Shown: piece after piece, positions 47,101 through 55,900 of the stretch
Position numbering within the stretch: position 1 is the stretch's first letter
How the letters are laid out: each line of letters begins with the position of its first letter
Assembly: GCF_000003815.2 (NCBI RefSeq)
Contig: NC_049983.1
Location: forward strand, 24,201,062-24,265,061
Direction of reading: 5' to 3'
DNA from: Branchiostoma floridae
Lineage: Eukaryota; Chordata; Leptocardii; Amphioxiformes; Branchiostomatidae
Length of the DNA: 64,000 nt
Made by a program: the position numbers and the translations under genes
Notes under the pieces: generated by a model
What the model was told of the DNA's origin: nothing
Databases searched by the model: none
Seen by the model: the letters and a program-made list of their open reading frames with translations, nothing else

Positions 47101-49511
47101 TCTTTGGGGAGACCAGTCCATGCCATGGGCACCGCCATATTGACCTTGAAAACCTATGTACACCAGCTTTTGCGAATACGTTTGCTGATCAGTGGAAGAT
47201 CTGCCCAAGGCCATGGAGGATCACGGAGGATAGGGGTGGATGTGGGGAGAGAGTCATGTTCATCTGACCAGCACGACAGATGATGTCTAACCTTCATCGG
47301 CATAACGTCTTGTAATTCCAGGTGTTCAACGCGGCCTCCCCGCCCCTGACCAACACCATCGTGTTGCGCCGCCGTGACCTCGCGGCCGACTTCGCCCGGT
47401 TCGATAACGGCACCGAGCTGCCCTTCGTCATCAGCGGGGCGGAGGCCCTCCTGGCGCCGATGACTCACGTGCACATGACCGATGTCAAGGCCTGGATCCC
47501 CGGCGTTCGCACAGAGGACCGCCGTGTGAAGGTCTGGCTCAAACGGTAGGACTGTGTGTGATGTTGTTGATGACAGACTTATCCTAAACGTTTTGGGATA
47601 TTACTGGTCACAATGTAAAGCTTCACTTGATTAATGAAAAAAGGCAAAGATAGTCCCATAGCCGTAGTGCAGTGGGTTGTAGTACTGTACTACGACCTTC
47701 CACCAACTTTTACATCTCCAAGCGAAGCCAGATACCTATTTTTTTGCTCCTGGGTGGATCCGGAGTGGGGTAGTAGTGTAAAGTTTCCCGACGACACAAT
47801 CCAGTAATCGAACTCGTGACCTCTCAAACTCGCCCGCTCGAGACCATTTTGATGACACTTTGAAAGTTTCATACTTTTGAAAATATGCCTAAAATTAACC
47901 TGCTTGAAGCGTAAAACCATACCTCTACATCCGTAAATAGCTTCATCAGGTTAGCAATTATTCATAGTGCAAGGTTCTTCTCATAGGCACAACACCAGTC
48001 ATGAACAGAGACGGGGGGGGGGGGGGGGTGTGTACAAGATGAGCCACGTTTTGGACGGCATTCTTGCTGCTGCAGAAAGAAGTAGTTTCCAGTCATTCTA
48101 CTCTGATGATAGTGTCTGATTGACATCGAAACGTTGGAAGTAAGTATTCCCTGGTTGTGCCTAAAGAACCTTACTACATGCTGACCTATGCATGTCCACA
48201 GGTACGGCACGTCCCTGGTGTACGACCAGCAGGGAGGGATGTGGACTTTTACGCATGCGCCCCGCACCATGCTGTTCCACTACAACACCGACAGTCTGCA
48301 GGTATATGAGATCACTTACCTAACCACACGTAGTGGTGCCATACTCAAGTGATGCCATGTATCATGTAATGTATACGTAGGTGTAAAATTAGCAAGATAC
48401 AGTGAAGGAAATCAGGGTAGTAGGTCCTAATCTGGTCTCCCATGATGGTTGGAGGTCTCTAAGACTGAAATTAAATGTATGAAACATGATCCACATCCCT
48501 TTATTATACCTTGGGTGTGATGTCTTAGCCATTTCTGTACTGTTGCCTCGCCTGATTCTTTTTTTGTATGGTCAAACACACCCGGAATCCCTGCCCAGCT
48601 CTTTTTCATAATTATCATATACGTGTGCTGTTTTTTTTTTCGCAAGCAGCGATTTGATACCATAAGCGCCCTCGCTCAAGGGGCCAAAACAATGGCAATA
48701 ATGACTATGATGATTTCTGTTATCATAACAGGATACATAAACTATGATGATGATAATAATGATCATATTGCAGGTATATTCAAAGGCCGACATCCACCAG
48801 CCCAGCAGCGACTACGTCACGCTGAGTCCCATTGGCCCCTGGACCCTGGCCGTGCCGCGGGAGCACAACCCGGGGGTGGACGTTACCGCGGTGCGGGAGA
48901 TCCGCCTGCAGCTCACCCTCACCTTCCTGCCGTGCGCTCAGCCCGTCTGCCCGCCCCGCACAAGGGTCTGTATCTGTTCTTCTTTTTCTTTTTCTTCTTC
49001 TTCTTTTGAGTGCCAAACCTCATTTGGTTGAGTGCTCAGGCACTGGGGGAGGGGTCATTTTCTAGATGCAGGTGCAGGTGGTTTATGGTGGTTTATTTGG
49101 TGCAGGTGGTTTATTTGGTGCAGTGTTCTTCAAAACTGTCCAACGGACATGCCCTACTGTGTTTGGTGATAACAAATTCCACTTAACAATAGTTTGGGGG
49201 AAAATACGAATTTTTGAACACTCCAATCCTAGGTTGGTACTGAATCCTACTCTGGTACATGAAGGCTTGACTATTTCTTCTTATAGGTCAACTTCACGGA
49301 GGCCGGCGGGAGCTCCACAGCCGAGTTCCGGGTCCAGGACACGGCGGAAGATGTCGGGCCCGGCTCGGCCGCCTGGGTTGTGGCGGTGCTGGCGGTGCTC
49401 GCTGTGCTGCTAGTTGCGGGGTTGCTGTACGTTCGTAAGAGGCGTTCAGCACAGGCTCACCTCCCGGGGCACAGCGAGACAACACCGCTAACAGCCAACA
49501 CGGCTGTGTGA
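30886..49511 (+). CDS. Uncharacterised 1128-residue type I membrane protein, complete gene, 20 exons
   Basis: Exons: 30886-30940, 31646-32040, 35605-35718, 36244-36407, 36873-37028, 38135-38229, 40361-40612, 40962-41099, 41853-41996, 42244-42342, 42840-42988, 43621-43807, 44380-44525, 45031-45230, 45806-45986, 46823-46993, 47322-47545, 48202-48301, 48774-48965, 49287-49511. All junction phases agree; total 3387 nt. Layout: signal peptide (1 to about 18), Thr/Pro/Ser-rich stalk with N-glycosylation sites (about 20-140), possible beta segment (about 150-240), Gly-rich collagen-like block (about 230-425), helical and coiled-coil region (about 455-880), possible beta region (about 883-1075), TM helix (about 1082-1103), and a 25-residue tail with RKRR stop-transfer. 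I do not recognise a named family. From memory the layout resembles large glycine-rich proteins of unknown function in fungi and bacteria. Confidence 0.85.
31126..31300. repeat. Dispersed repeat with GT/AT-rich head and ATAACTCGAGAAGC motif, copy 1
   Basis: A stretch of (TGTA)/(TG) repeats is followed by AATAACTCGAGAAGCCCCTG, then GATGGATTGTAATGATATTTGGTA and GTTCATGATGAGACC. The same order (GT run, ATAACTCGAGAAGC, GATGGATCCTGATGATATTT) occurs at 34951-35190, so this is a repeat family with an attached microsatellite. Confidence 0.6.
33334..34170 (-). CDS. Single-exon gene for a 278-residue multi-pass membrane protein, nested antisense in intron 2
   Basis: The uninterrupted frame has strong coding character. 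The N-terminal ~50 residues are Cys-rich ([20 protein letters not shown]) and could be palmitoylated or bind metal. Hydrophobic segments follow at about residues 53-75 ([19 protein letters not shown]), 88-108 ([18 protein letters not shown]), 150-170, 193-215 ([18 protein letters not shown]) and 228-252 ([20 protein letters not shown]). A second Cys cluster (CCCGDGC) lies between TM2 and TM3. The C-terminus has N-x-T sequons (NET, NMT, NGT), suggesting a luminal or extracellular end. I recognise no family. The start is chosen for context and the TATA-like element upstream. It may be a retroposed or lineage-specific gene. Confidence 0.78.
   Translation of the reverse strand: MSSTVPSVSARVARMDIQVPGSDGGGRCACCQPVVAWFKARCPCCFTPKCQNAWALVFEIMGIAGLALNLAMLADVDDIIRCKFTSGIYFTGIALSALFFVATISRLCGYKGFFHAHPICRASTFLHTCCCGDGCDGMTDYKEGAFQDSHVLAYIFLNTLIPGELIPFAASYIDHVNGYVKAVGLKIEHPVALWFAIVARPVVALGQVVLAAYNVYSRDGCSTLFKSLLGLGIVYVVLLWILYGVVFAHVLDDVVCPRFFRNETTMNMTTMMNGTMGI
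34223..34232 (-). promoter_or_regulatory. Candidate TATA box of the nested gene
   Basis: The minus strand reads TTTATAATAC about 55 bp before the start codon at 34170. That would place a start site near 34195 and a very short 5' UTR. Placement relative to the single-exon frame supports transcription of the nested gene, but it is a short AT motif. Confidence 0.4.
34951..35190. repeat. (GT)n microsatellite with attached dispersed repeat, copy 2
   Basis: About 150 bp of nearly pure GT/GC-interrupted dinucleotide repeat (34951-35100) is followed by TATAACTCGAGAAGC, then GATGGATCCTGATGATATTT. This is the same tail as at 31200-31260. Open frames in the GT run are artefacts. Confidence 0.85.
35605..36407 (+). 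CDS. Membrane protein gene: exons 3-4
   Basis: Exon 3 (35605-35718) encodes [20 protein letters not shown] and the following 18 residues. Exon 4 (36244-36407) encodes [20 protein letters not shown] followed by a Gly/Gln-rich stretch. Together (residues 151-242) they look like alternating beta strands leading into the glycine-rich block; R-x-x-Y-I-S-A-x-N-L could be a strand of a beta solenoid or sandwich. They carry one Cys and one N-glycosylation site (NLT). Confidence 0.78.
36570..36716. repeat. (CA)n-rich microsatellite, interrupted
   Basis: ACACAC/CGCACA/AAACAC runs extend over about 145 bp in the intron after exon 4. Confidence 0.85.
36873..38229 (+). CDS. Membrane protein gene: glycine-rich exons 5-6
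   Basis: Exon 5 (36873-37028) encodes a strand ([20 protein letters not shown]) and then a GxxG collagen-like run ending GAPGQPN. Exon 6 (38135-38229) encodes [20 protein letters not shown] and [12 protein letters not shown]. The GGxGG and GxxGxxG periods are not strict Gly-X-Y collagen. The 1.1 kb between them is filled by tandem copies of the 3' part of exon 5 with its donor; extra copies might be spliced in some transcripts, but none has a clear acceptor. Confidence 0.78.
37029..37680. repeat. GC-rich tandem copies of exon 5's donor end (about 100-bp unit)
   Basis: About six imperfect copies of GTGCTGGC(C/G)CGGGGAGGG, GGGCAGGCCGGCGGGGACGG, GCACGTGGGGGCCCCGGGAC and AGCCTAACCAGTAAGTAC follow exon 5. 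Most keep both the coding frame core and the AACCA-GTAAGT donor, so each copy is a pseudo-exon with a donor but no obvious acceptor. One copy (about 37380-37435) is shortened and one (about 37268-37350) lacks AACCA. The last lacks the donor GT (AACCAGCAAGG). This is the only donor-side array in the window. Confidence 0.9.
38521..40265 (-). mobile_element. 5'-truncated LINE (CR1/L2/Jockey group) with reverse transcriptase
   Basis: An open frame from about 40265 to the TGA at 38709-38711 encodes over 500 residues of a non-LTR reverse transcriptase: [25 protein letters not shown], the palm motif [26 protein letters not shown] and the catalytic YADD (AYADDTSAY-like, about 39530-39550). The C-terminal part ends [13 protein letters not shown]...SSEWNKL, usual for CR1/L2-like elements. 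The 5' side, with any endonuclease and ORF1, is missing. The 3' tail has repeated AATAAAC near 38521-38540. It sits antisense in intron 6 of the membrane-protein gene. No frameshift is seen, so insertion is probably recent. Confidence 0.9.
40361..41099 (+). CDS. Membrane protein gene: exons 7-8 (end of Gly-rich block)
   Basis: Exon 7 (40361-40612) starts with a predicted strand ([20 protein letters not shown]), then GGPAG...[11 protein letters not shown], an aromatic/His/Cys insert ([18 protein letters not shown]) and PYAPPGPQG. Exon 8 (40962-41099) continues [20 protein letters not shown] and then leaves the Gly-rich mode for [19 protein letters not shown]. The aromatic insert flanked by GGxGG and GPxG resembles, from memory, a module in large fungal and bacterial proteins. 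Exon 8 has two in-phase acceptors, at 40961 and 40970. Confidence 0.8.
41474..41602. mobile_element. MITE, family B, copy 2
   Basis: TAATCTCCAACCAGATCCACGG... at the left pairs with ...CACCGTAGGATCTGCTTGGAGATTA at the right. The interior TACACTCCTTGGCCAGCTTTGATACTATCTTATGG is shared with 15408-15575. Confidence 0.78.
41768..41852. repeat. Duplicate of exon 9's acceptor end (67-bp offset)
   Basis: GCTGTGTGCAGGTTACCGGTACTACAAGGAGGGT occurs with its acceptor at 41785, and again at 41852 for the real exon (GCTGTGTGCAGGTAACCGGTACTACAAGGAGGGT). The first copy diverges after about 28 bp of exon, so an alternative acceptor there would run into TGTGGAGTCAATAAG. Confidence 0.85.
41853..42988 (+). CDS. 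Membrane protein gene: exons 9-11 (conserved helical core)
   Basis: Exon 9 (41853-41996) encodes [20 protein letters not shown] and an amphipathic helix ending [11 protein letters not shown]. Exon 10 (42244-42342) encodes [20 protein letters not shown] and [12 protein letters not shown]. Exon 11 (42840-42988) encodes [20 protein letters not shown] and a start of coiled coil. The LDFW...IPM-x-S-Y pattern recalls, from memory, LDYFG...VPMLSFE in the fungal glycine-rich proteins; this is the best clue to remote homology. Residues about 457-587. All phases agree. Confidence 0.8.
43621..45986 (+). CDS. Membrane protein gene: exons 12-15 (coiled coils and hydrophobic helices)
   Basis: Exon 12 (43621-43807) encodes a heptad-like helix ([20 protein letters not shown]) and then an apolar stretch ([18 protein letters not shown]). 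Exon 13 (44380-44525) has [20 protein letters not shown] and [16 protein letters not shown]. Exon 14 (45031-45230) has [17 protein letters not shown] and [11 protein letters not shown]. Exon 15 (45806-45986) has [19 protein letters not shown]. The frame of exon 14 would end in TGA at 45231, but GTGAGG there is the donor. The apolar segment between coiled coils is not a classical TM; it may form a helical bundle core. Confidence 0.82.
43822..43888 (+). mobile_element. tRNA-derived SINE fragment
   Basis: GTGTGGCGTAATTATAAC resembles an A box, and GGTCCGGGGTTCAATTCCTG carries a B box (GGTTCAATTCC). The spacing suits a tRNA-like head. It is cut at the right by the fold-back element at 43896. It lacks a tRNA acceptor stem, so it is not a tRNA gene. 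Confidence 0.5.
43896..44088. mobile_element. Fold-back element with ~75-bp arms
   Basis: TATACCCCCCTCACATTAGG on the left is the complement of the right end TAATGTGAGGGGGGTATA (43896 to 44088). The arms pair for about 75 bp through GCGATTCGATCGGACGA, GAGCTCTAAATTACGAGG and GGCATGACCCTGA, with a loop of about 35 bp. A few changes (AAT against ATT, GATGAG against GACGAG) show it is slightly aged. Intronic, next to exon 12. Confidence 0.88.
44623..44777. mobile_element. MITE, family B-like, copy 3
   Basis: TAATCTCCAAGCAGATTTACC on the left is answered by GGTAAATCTGCTTGAAGAT on the right. The TTGATACTGTC and CTTGGCCGGCTTTTGATAC interior links it to the elements at 15408 and 41474, though it is more diverged. 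Confidence 0.7.
45588..45805. repeat. Two exact-period (109 bp) copies of exon 15's acceptor end
   Basis: Acceptor-exon junctions occur at 45588, 45697 and 45806, spaced exactly 109 bp. Copies 1 and 2 contain the acceptor (CAG-AGCCGTGAATGACAAG) and the first ~50 bp of exon 15, then diverge into CTTGTTGTTTTCCGTGTGATG. They are nearly identical to each other, so the duplication is recent. As 109 is not a multiple of three, use of an upstream acceptor with read-through would shift the frame. Confidence 0.93.
46248..46345. mobile_element. Small relative of the 52.8-57.5 kb element ends
   Basis: AATCCGGGGCCCGGTCGGGCTG matches the left end of the large element (AACCGGGGCCCGGCCCGGCTG). ATAATTTTCGATCCCGCAAGCT matches its right end (ATAATTTTCGTTCCCGAAAGCT). 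Only about 20 bp lie between them, so this could be a deletion derivative or a MITE of the same family. Confidence 0.5.
46823..48965 (+). CDS. Membrane protein gene: exons 16-19 (juxtamembrane ectodomain)
   Basis: Exon 16 (46823-46993) is helical ([20 protein letters not shown] ... [19 protein letters not shown]). Exons 17 (47322-47545), 18 (48202-48301) and 19 (48774-48965) look like beta strands: [76 protein letters not shown]. They may form a membrane-proximal sandwich with a Cys pair (CAQPVC). Exon 19's donor is AGG-GTCTGT, weaker than the rest; the phase fit to exon 20 supports it. Confidence 0.78.
49287..49511 (+). CDS. Membrane protein gene: TM and cytoplasmic tail exon (20)
   Basis: It encodes [18 protein letters not shown], a single hydrophobic helix ([18 protein letters not shown], residues about 1082-1103), the stop-transfer RKRR and a short tail rich in Ser/Thr ([13 protein letters not shown]) before TGA at 509-511 of the 49-kb block. 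With the N-terminal signal peptide this gives type I topology. The tail has no tyrosine or known signalling motif, so signalling would need partners. The terminal TAV could be a weak PDZ ligand. Confidence 0.88.
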   Translation, partial: VNFTEAGGSSTAEFRVQDTAEDVGPGSAAWVVAVLAVLAVLLVAGLLYVRKRRSAQAHLPGHSETTPLTANTAV

Positions 49512-49650
49512 GCCTGTACCAGAAAAAAACATCGGCGATGGAAACAAACAGCTTTCAATGTTTAATGTGGTTAATTAGAGATCGTTTCGCCACCTTGTCG
49601 GTTCGTCACAGTCATTTCGCCATATGACAAGTCGTCAATGCTATATGATG

Positions 49651-49656
49651 AATAAA
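49651..49656 (+). terminator. Candidate poly(A) signal of the membrane-protein gene
   Basis: AATAAA lies 140 bp after the stop codon, in ATGATGAATAAAAGTTATTG. It is the first canonical signal downstream and predicts a short 3' UTR. Confidence 0.6.
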
Positions 49657-50658
49657 AGTTATTGATAACTTTGCTTACCTTAGCATACATGTTTACTTAC
49701 CATTTACTTACATGTTACTTACCAGTTTTCATACTACTACGCAGAGCGTAAAGATAAACTATATGTTTGAAAGATTATTCAATGGCTTGCTTCTTTTTGT
49801 TATCTAGTGTGCTATAACTGCTTATAGAATTATAAAGTGTGGTATAGACCGTAAGTTTCTTAAGGTTACTATTGAATTGAAGACTAATTGTCTGTGTCTG
49901 ACCATGTTCACACATTATAACGTTATGTTTAAGAAGTTAAATCCAGCAAAGCTATATTTGAGCTTACATCGTTTTGATGTATTACAGGAACTAGTTTCTG
50001 AAATTTCTGTGGTAACGCATTGTCTCATTATACATGTCAATGGGCATGAGCTTGCAATAAAGCCTGTTTTCGTCTTGAAAATGTGCATAGATTATTGCGC
50101 AATCGTACGAAAATCGTACGTACGACATCTATGTGACCGGACATTTATCTAAGGCCCTTCCGCACTTGTGTGTATAAGCCACCAAATTCTATCCTAATAT
50201 CTCCACGTTTACAGACAAAAAGAAAACTACTTTCCTTTTAACGTCGCAAAACCCACACATTACAGAAAAAGTGGGATCTTTCGTCTTCCACTGTCTCAGA
50301 AAAAGAAGTCAAACCCATGAGTTACATCCTTAACTAGTTTAAGTTAGACTAGAGTAGTCCCTTACTATACTGTTATTTGTATTTGTATATTACCATTATT
50401 TGTATGTTATTTTGTCACTTGCAATTAGCCCTCGGGCAAGAATTTGCAATAAACTTTCTATATTCAAGTCCGCACGAGTTGCGTATTGCCATCATTTTGG
50501 ATATTGTAGCCGAGTTTGTTCCGTATAGGTAACCAGGCTGCACAAAAGTGGCTCAAAGTAAAAGAAAATAACCTCCTCCTGGCAAACATTAAAGCATAAT
50601 GCCAATCCCCAACTTATACGGACTTGAATATATTGTGTTCAAATGTGAACGGGGCCTT

Positions 50659-50973
50659 AAGGGGGTTCACACGTCCGTATATATTCGGTCCGTATGATGT
50701 CCGTATGGAGTTCTTAGCCTCTACCAGGCTCCACAGGTCGCTAAAAATAGTAGAAATTGGACAAATATAGACGCAGAACATGGTAGAGGAGTTAGCTGGT
50801 CTGGTTAGCTAGCCATGGAGTATGGTTTGCGATACAACTAACTCGTCTGCCATGTTATTTGTAATTTTGTCTCTTTCTATCCTTTTCCAGTTACATGTGA
50901 AGACTGGTAGAGGCTAAGACTGCCAAACGGACCTCATACGGACTTGAATACATACGCACGTGTGAACTAACCT
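50659..50973. mobile_element. Inverted-repeat element, about 315 bp
   Basis: AAGGGGGTTCACACGTCCGTAT on the left pairs with ACGCACGTGTGAACTAACCTT on the right. The arms continue through TCCGTATGATGTCCGTATGG and TTAGCCTCTACCAG / CTGGTAGAGGCTAAG. A diverged copy of the same end motif (ATACGGACTTGAATATATTG) lies just outside, suggesting nested insertion. Confidence 0.75.
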
Positions 50974-51220
50974 TAACACATGTTATGAACAAACACAGAA
51001 TCCCCGATTGGTATAAAGGCAAAATATACATTGGACGGCCCACTCATGACGTTCACCCAATGTTGTTTTTAAAGAACGTTCAACCCTTGTACCAACGGCC
51101 GGGCTTTATTTGCTTAAGCCTTTGTGAAAAATACGTTTATCACAATCGTGCACTGACCTGGGCTCGGAGAGGTGGTAGCCAAGGCTCCTGAGCTATTTCT
51201 GCACCGGCCGTGTGCATTCG

Positions 51221-51464
51221 TTAAAGGTGGTATCTCAATGCACTTGCGCCATCGGTGCGGCACTGCGGGGTTCGAAAGATTTATCAGAGATAAAGAACGA
51301 ATTTTCTCAAGTTTTGCGTATATTGTTGTCTTCTAAGTCATACTTTTACGTATTACGCAATATCTAAGTTATGAAAAATCGGCGAAAATAACACAACAGT
51401 GCCGCAGTGAACGAACCCCGCAGTGCCGCACCGGTGCCCCAAGTGTAGTGAGATACCGCGTTAA
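51221..51464. mobile_element. MITE flanked by TTAA (piggyBac-like target)
   Basis: The left end TTAAAGGTGGTATCTCAATG and right end TGTAGTGAGATACCGCGTTAA form inverted repeats that continue through GGTGCGGCACTGCGGGGTTCG / CGAACCCCGCAGTGCCGCACC. Both outer borders are TTAA, the target duplication of piggyBac-type transposons. The length is 244 bp with an AT-rich centre. Confidence 0.78.
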
Positions 51465-51480
51465 CAGTGGGTGTCTGGCA

Positions 51481-51965
51481 CAGGGCTTTCTCCTGCACTG
51501 AAATGCAATTCAATGATCAACTGAGATTTATTTTGGTCAGGGATTGTATACATAACCTATCTCTCGGTGAGAGATGTTTTGTGAAAAACAACGTTTAGTT
51601 CAGTTAAATTTAAACTAGGACAAATAAATGATCTATTTACAAGGCTTTTGGCGCAGGTCTTTCTGCTGCACTGAAATGCAATTCAATAATCAGCTGCGAT
51701 TTATTTTGTTCAGGGGCTGTATACACACCCATCTCTTGAATCGTGTGACCTGTTTTGCGAAAGAAGAACGTTTAGTTCAGTGAACTTTAAACTAGGACAA
51801 ATAAATGATCTATTTACAAGGCAACTGACGCAGGTCTTTCTGTAGTCTGACACAAGTTTCACGTTCATCGCCCTAGGAGATGGAGTTATTTTGATCAAGG
51901 AGTATTTACACGACCTATTGCACGCATCTAGAAAGATCAGTGAACTTTAAACTACGACAAATAAG
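51481..51965. repeat. Three tandem copies of a ~175-bp unit
   Basis: Units start at 51481, 51654 and 51831 (CAGG(G/T)CTTTCT). The first two are closely alike through CACTGAAATGCAATTCAAT and TTTAAACTAGGACAAATAAA. The third is diverged. Function unknown. Confidence 0.85.
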
Positions 51966-52269
51966 GCACCTGGGTCGCCGCGTATTTACAACATTCATCA
52001 GCTTTTCCTGTCTGATTCACAAGAAGTAGTCGGCGGAGCAGGTGGTTGCAAAGAAACGACGTATCTTCTCTCACATATCAACGCAAGAGGTTGGACACAG
52101 AATTGGTAAGTCTTCTCTGAGTAGTCGTTTGTAGCCATTGCTAGCTCCCTGGGTACAGTATGTGCATTAAAGGTAAACACAATTGCGATACCTACGGATT
52201 GTTTTTGAATAACCAGAGGAAACAGTTTTAAGCCTTTATCATGTTTACGCGCCCAAATCACGTTTACCC

Positions 52270-52470
52270 GGTCATCTACCGGCTTCCGTGAACTGTAATC
52301 CGGGTGCTTTTGTCGGTGAAGAAACATATTCAACTGTCTGCTCGTCTATACACCAGGTACTAGGACTTGGTCATCTACTGGCTTCCGTGAACTGTAAGCT
52401 GGGTGCTTTTGTCGGTCAGGAGGCATATTCAACTATCTGCTCGTCTATAAAACAGGGAATAGGACTTGAC
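52270..52470. repeat. Tandem duplication, 99-bp unit
   Basis: GGTCATCTACCGGCTTCCGTG to ACTAGGACTT (52270-52368) is repeated at 52369-52470 with a few changes. Confidence 0.85.
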
Positions 52471-52931
52471 AGGATATGAAGACGTACATGTATGATTCCA
52501 ACAAATCCTTGCCTCAGAGCTGAGCGTTAGTGTGACAGAGACTTATCAGGTTATCGTGGGAATAATATTACACGTTTATTCTTTATGATTATATATACAT
52601 GTATATGTCAAATTTGTAATGTATTGACAAACGTACCGGGGGGAATATTTCTACACGTTTATTCTTTCTGATCATATCCTTAAAATTTGTAACATACCAA
52701 TGTCATTAAACTCCGCAGATATGGAAGTATTTTCCCCGCTCGTATATGCCTAACATCTATGTAATATGTAACTGTACCTCTACAATGTAAACGACCTCCT
52801 AGGCACACACAGAATTCAATCCGCCGCCACAGCTATGGCTGATAACGTCACATTTCCTAACCGGGGCCCGGCCCGGCTGTTAGTGGAAAAGAACAATAGA
52901 ATTAGAAATGCATACGTAAAAATAGACACAA

Positions 52932-55900
52932 ACTAGAAAGGCCAACATTTGCTTAGGAGCAAATACAGCATATTACAATCCATCTTCATCCTGGAAAAAA
53001 TCCCCAAATTCAACAATTTGAAGTAATGTCTGCTCAAAGTGAAAATGAAGTACTGTGGGCAGTTGTCCTACACACCTTTATCCCGAATTTTAGGTCATTT
53101 GGTTTCAATACAAGGGCATAGAAGCCAAAAATATACATTCTTAGACAAAAATGACTGAAAACCCCAAAATAACTAATTGTTGAAGTGATCTATGAAGAAA
53201 GTTTCAATGGGGTCATGTGAGCATATGTTCATTGCACCTCTGCACCAATTTTCAGGCCATTTGGTTTCTATACAAGGGTATAGGAGCAAAAAATATACAT
53301 TTTTAGTCAAAAATGGTCGAAAAACCCAAAATAACTCATTTTTGAAGTGATCTATGAAGGAAGTGTTGATGGGACCCTGTGCTCATATGTCCAATGCACC
53401 TATGTACCAAATGTCAGGTCATTTGGTTTCTATACAAGGGTATAGGAGCTAAAAATAGACATTTTTAGTCAAAACTGGCCAAAAACCCTAAAATAACTCA
53501 TTTTTGGAGTAAACAATGAATGAAGCGTTGATGGGGTTCTGTGGTCATATGTCCAATGCACCTTTATACCAAATTTCAGGTCATTTGGTTTTAATACAAG
53601 GGCATAGGAGCCAAAAATATACATTTTTAGTCAAAAATGGCCAAAAAACCTAAAATAACTCATTTTTGGAATGATCTATGAAGAAAGTGTCGATGGTTTT
53701 CTGTGCTCATATGTCCAATGCACCTCTGTACCAAATTTCAGGTCATTAGCTTGTAATACCAGGGCACAGGGGCCCAAAATATATATATTTTGTCTAAAAA
53801 TGATCAAAAACCCTAAATATCATAAATTCTAAGGCCTCCATCAAGAAAGTGAAAAAAACGTCTGGGGGTATTTGCTATTTCTACCACCCTGCCAAATTTC
53901 AGCTCATTTGGCCAAAAAATGAAAAAATTAATCCCATTTGAAGATTTTGACAGGAGAAACTCAGAAAAAACTAGAAAGGCCGACATTTGCTTAGGAGCAA
54001 ATACAGCATATTGCAATCCATCTTCATCCTTGAAAAAATCCCAAAATTCAACAACTTGAAGTAATGTTTGCTCAAAGGGAAAAGGAAGTACTGTGGGCAC
54101 TTGTCCTACACACCTTCATGCCGAATTTTAGGTCATTTGGTTTCAATATAAGGGCATAGGAGCCAAAAATATACATTTTTTAGTTAAAAATGGCTAAAAA
54201 TCCCAAAATAACTCATTTCATAAGTGCTCTATGAAGAAAGTGTTGTTGGGGCCCTGTTGTCATATGTCCAATTTACCTTTGTACCAAATTTCAGGTCATT
54301 TGGTTTACATACAAGGGCATAGAAGCCAAAAATATACATTTTTAGTCAAAAATGACTGAAAACCCCCAAATAACTAATTTCTGAAGTGATCTATGAATAA
54401 AGTGTCAATGGGGTCCTGTGAGCATATGTTCAATGCACCTCTGTACCAAATTTCAGGTCATTTGGTTTCTATACAAGGGCATAGGAGCAATAAATATACA
54501 TTTTTAGTCAAAAATGGCCAAAAAACCTAAAATAACTTATTTTTGGAGTAAACAATGAAAAAAGCGTTGATGGGGTTCTGTGGTCATATGTGAAACGCAC
54601 CTATGTACAAACTTTCAGGTCATTTGGTTTCTATACAAGGGCATAGGAGCAAAAAATATACATTTTTAGTCAAAAATGGCCAAAAACCCTAAAGTAACTC
54701 ATTTTTGGAGTAAACAATGAAAAAAGCATTGATGGGGTTCTGTGGTCATATGTCAAATGCACCTATGTCCCAACTTTCAGGTCATTTAGTTTTAATACAA
54801 GGGCATAGGAGCCAAAAATAGACATTTTTAGTCAAAAATGGCCAAAAACCTAAAATAACTCATTTTTGAAGTAATCTACGAAGAAAGTTTTGATGGTTTT
54901 CTATGCTCATATGTCCAATGCACCTCTGTACCAAATTTCATGTCATTAGCTTGTAATACCAGGGCACAGGGACCCAAAATATACATATTTTGTCTAAAAA
55001 TGACCAAAACCCTAAATATCATAAATTCTAAGGCCTCTATCAAAAAAGTGAAAAAAACGTCTGGGGGTATTTGCTATCTCTACCTCCATGCCAAATTTCA
55101 GCTCATTTGGCCAAAAAATGAAAAAGTAGAAGGGATTTGAAGATTTGACAGGAGAAGAAGAGACAAAGGAAAAACTAGAAAGGCCGACATTTGCTTAGGA
55201 GCAAATACAGCATATTGCAATCCATCTTCATCCTTGAAAAAATCCCCAAATTCAACAATTTGAAGTAATGTTTGCTCAATGAGAAAATGAAGTTCTGTGG
55301 GCACTTGTCCTACACACCTTCATGCCGAATTTTACGTCATTTGGTTTCAATATAAGGGCATAGGAGCCAAAAATATACATTTTTTAGTTAAAAATGGCTA
55401 AAAATCCCAAAATAACTCATTTTATAAGTGCTCTATGAAGAAATTGTTGATGGGGTCCTGTTGCCATATGTCCAATTTACGTTTCTACCAAATTTCAGGT
55501 GATTTGGTTTACATACAAGGGCATAGAAGCCAAAAATATACATTTTTTAGTCAAAAATGACTGAAAACCCTAAAATAACTCATTTTTGAAGTCATCTATA
55601 AAGAAAGTGTCAACGGGGTCCTGTGAGCATATGTTCAATGCACCTCTGTACCAAATTTCAGGTCATTAGGTTTTCATACAAGGGTATAGGAGCCAAAAAT
55701 ATACATTTTTTGTCAAAAATGGCCAAAAACCCTAAAATAACTCATTTTTGGAGTAAACAATGAATTAAGCATTGATGGGGTTCTGTGGTCATATGTCAAA
55801 CGCACCTATGTACCAAGTTTCAGGTCATTTGGTTTTAATACAAGGGCATAGGAGCCATAAATATACATTTTTAGTCAAAAATGGCCAAAAACCCTAAAAT

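Larger units (their letters stand above)
49657..52844. other. Intergenic, repeat-derived, no genes seen
   Basis: All open frames here are short and non-coding in character. The stretch holds inverted-repeat elements (50659-50973, 51221-51464), two local tandem duplications (51481-51965, 52270-52470) and a short dispersed LINE/SINE-like tail at about 50411-50455 (CTCGGGCAAGAATTTGCAATAAA). Confidence 0.6.
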
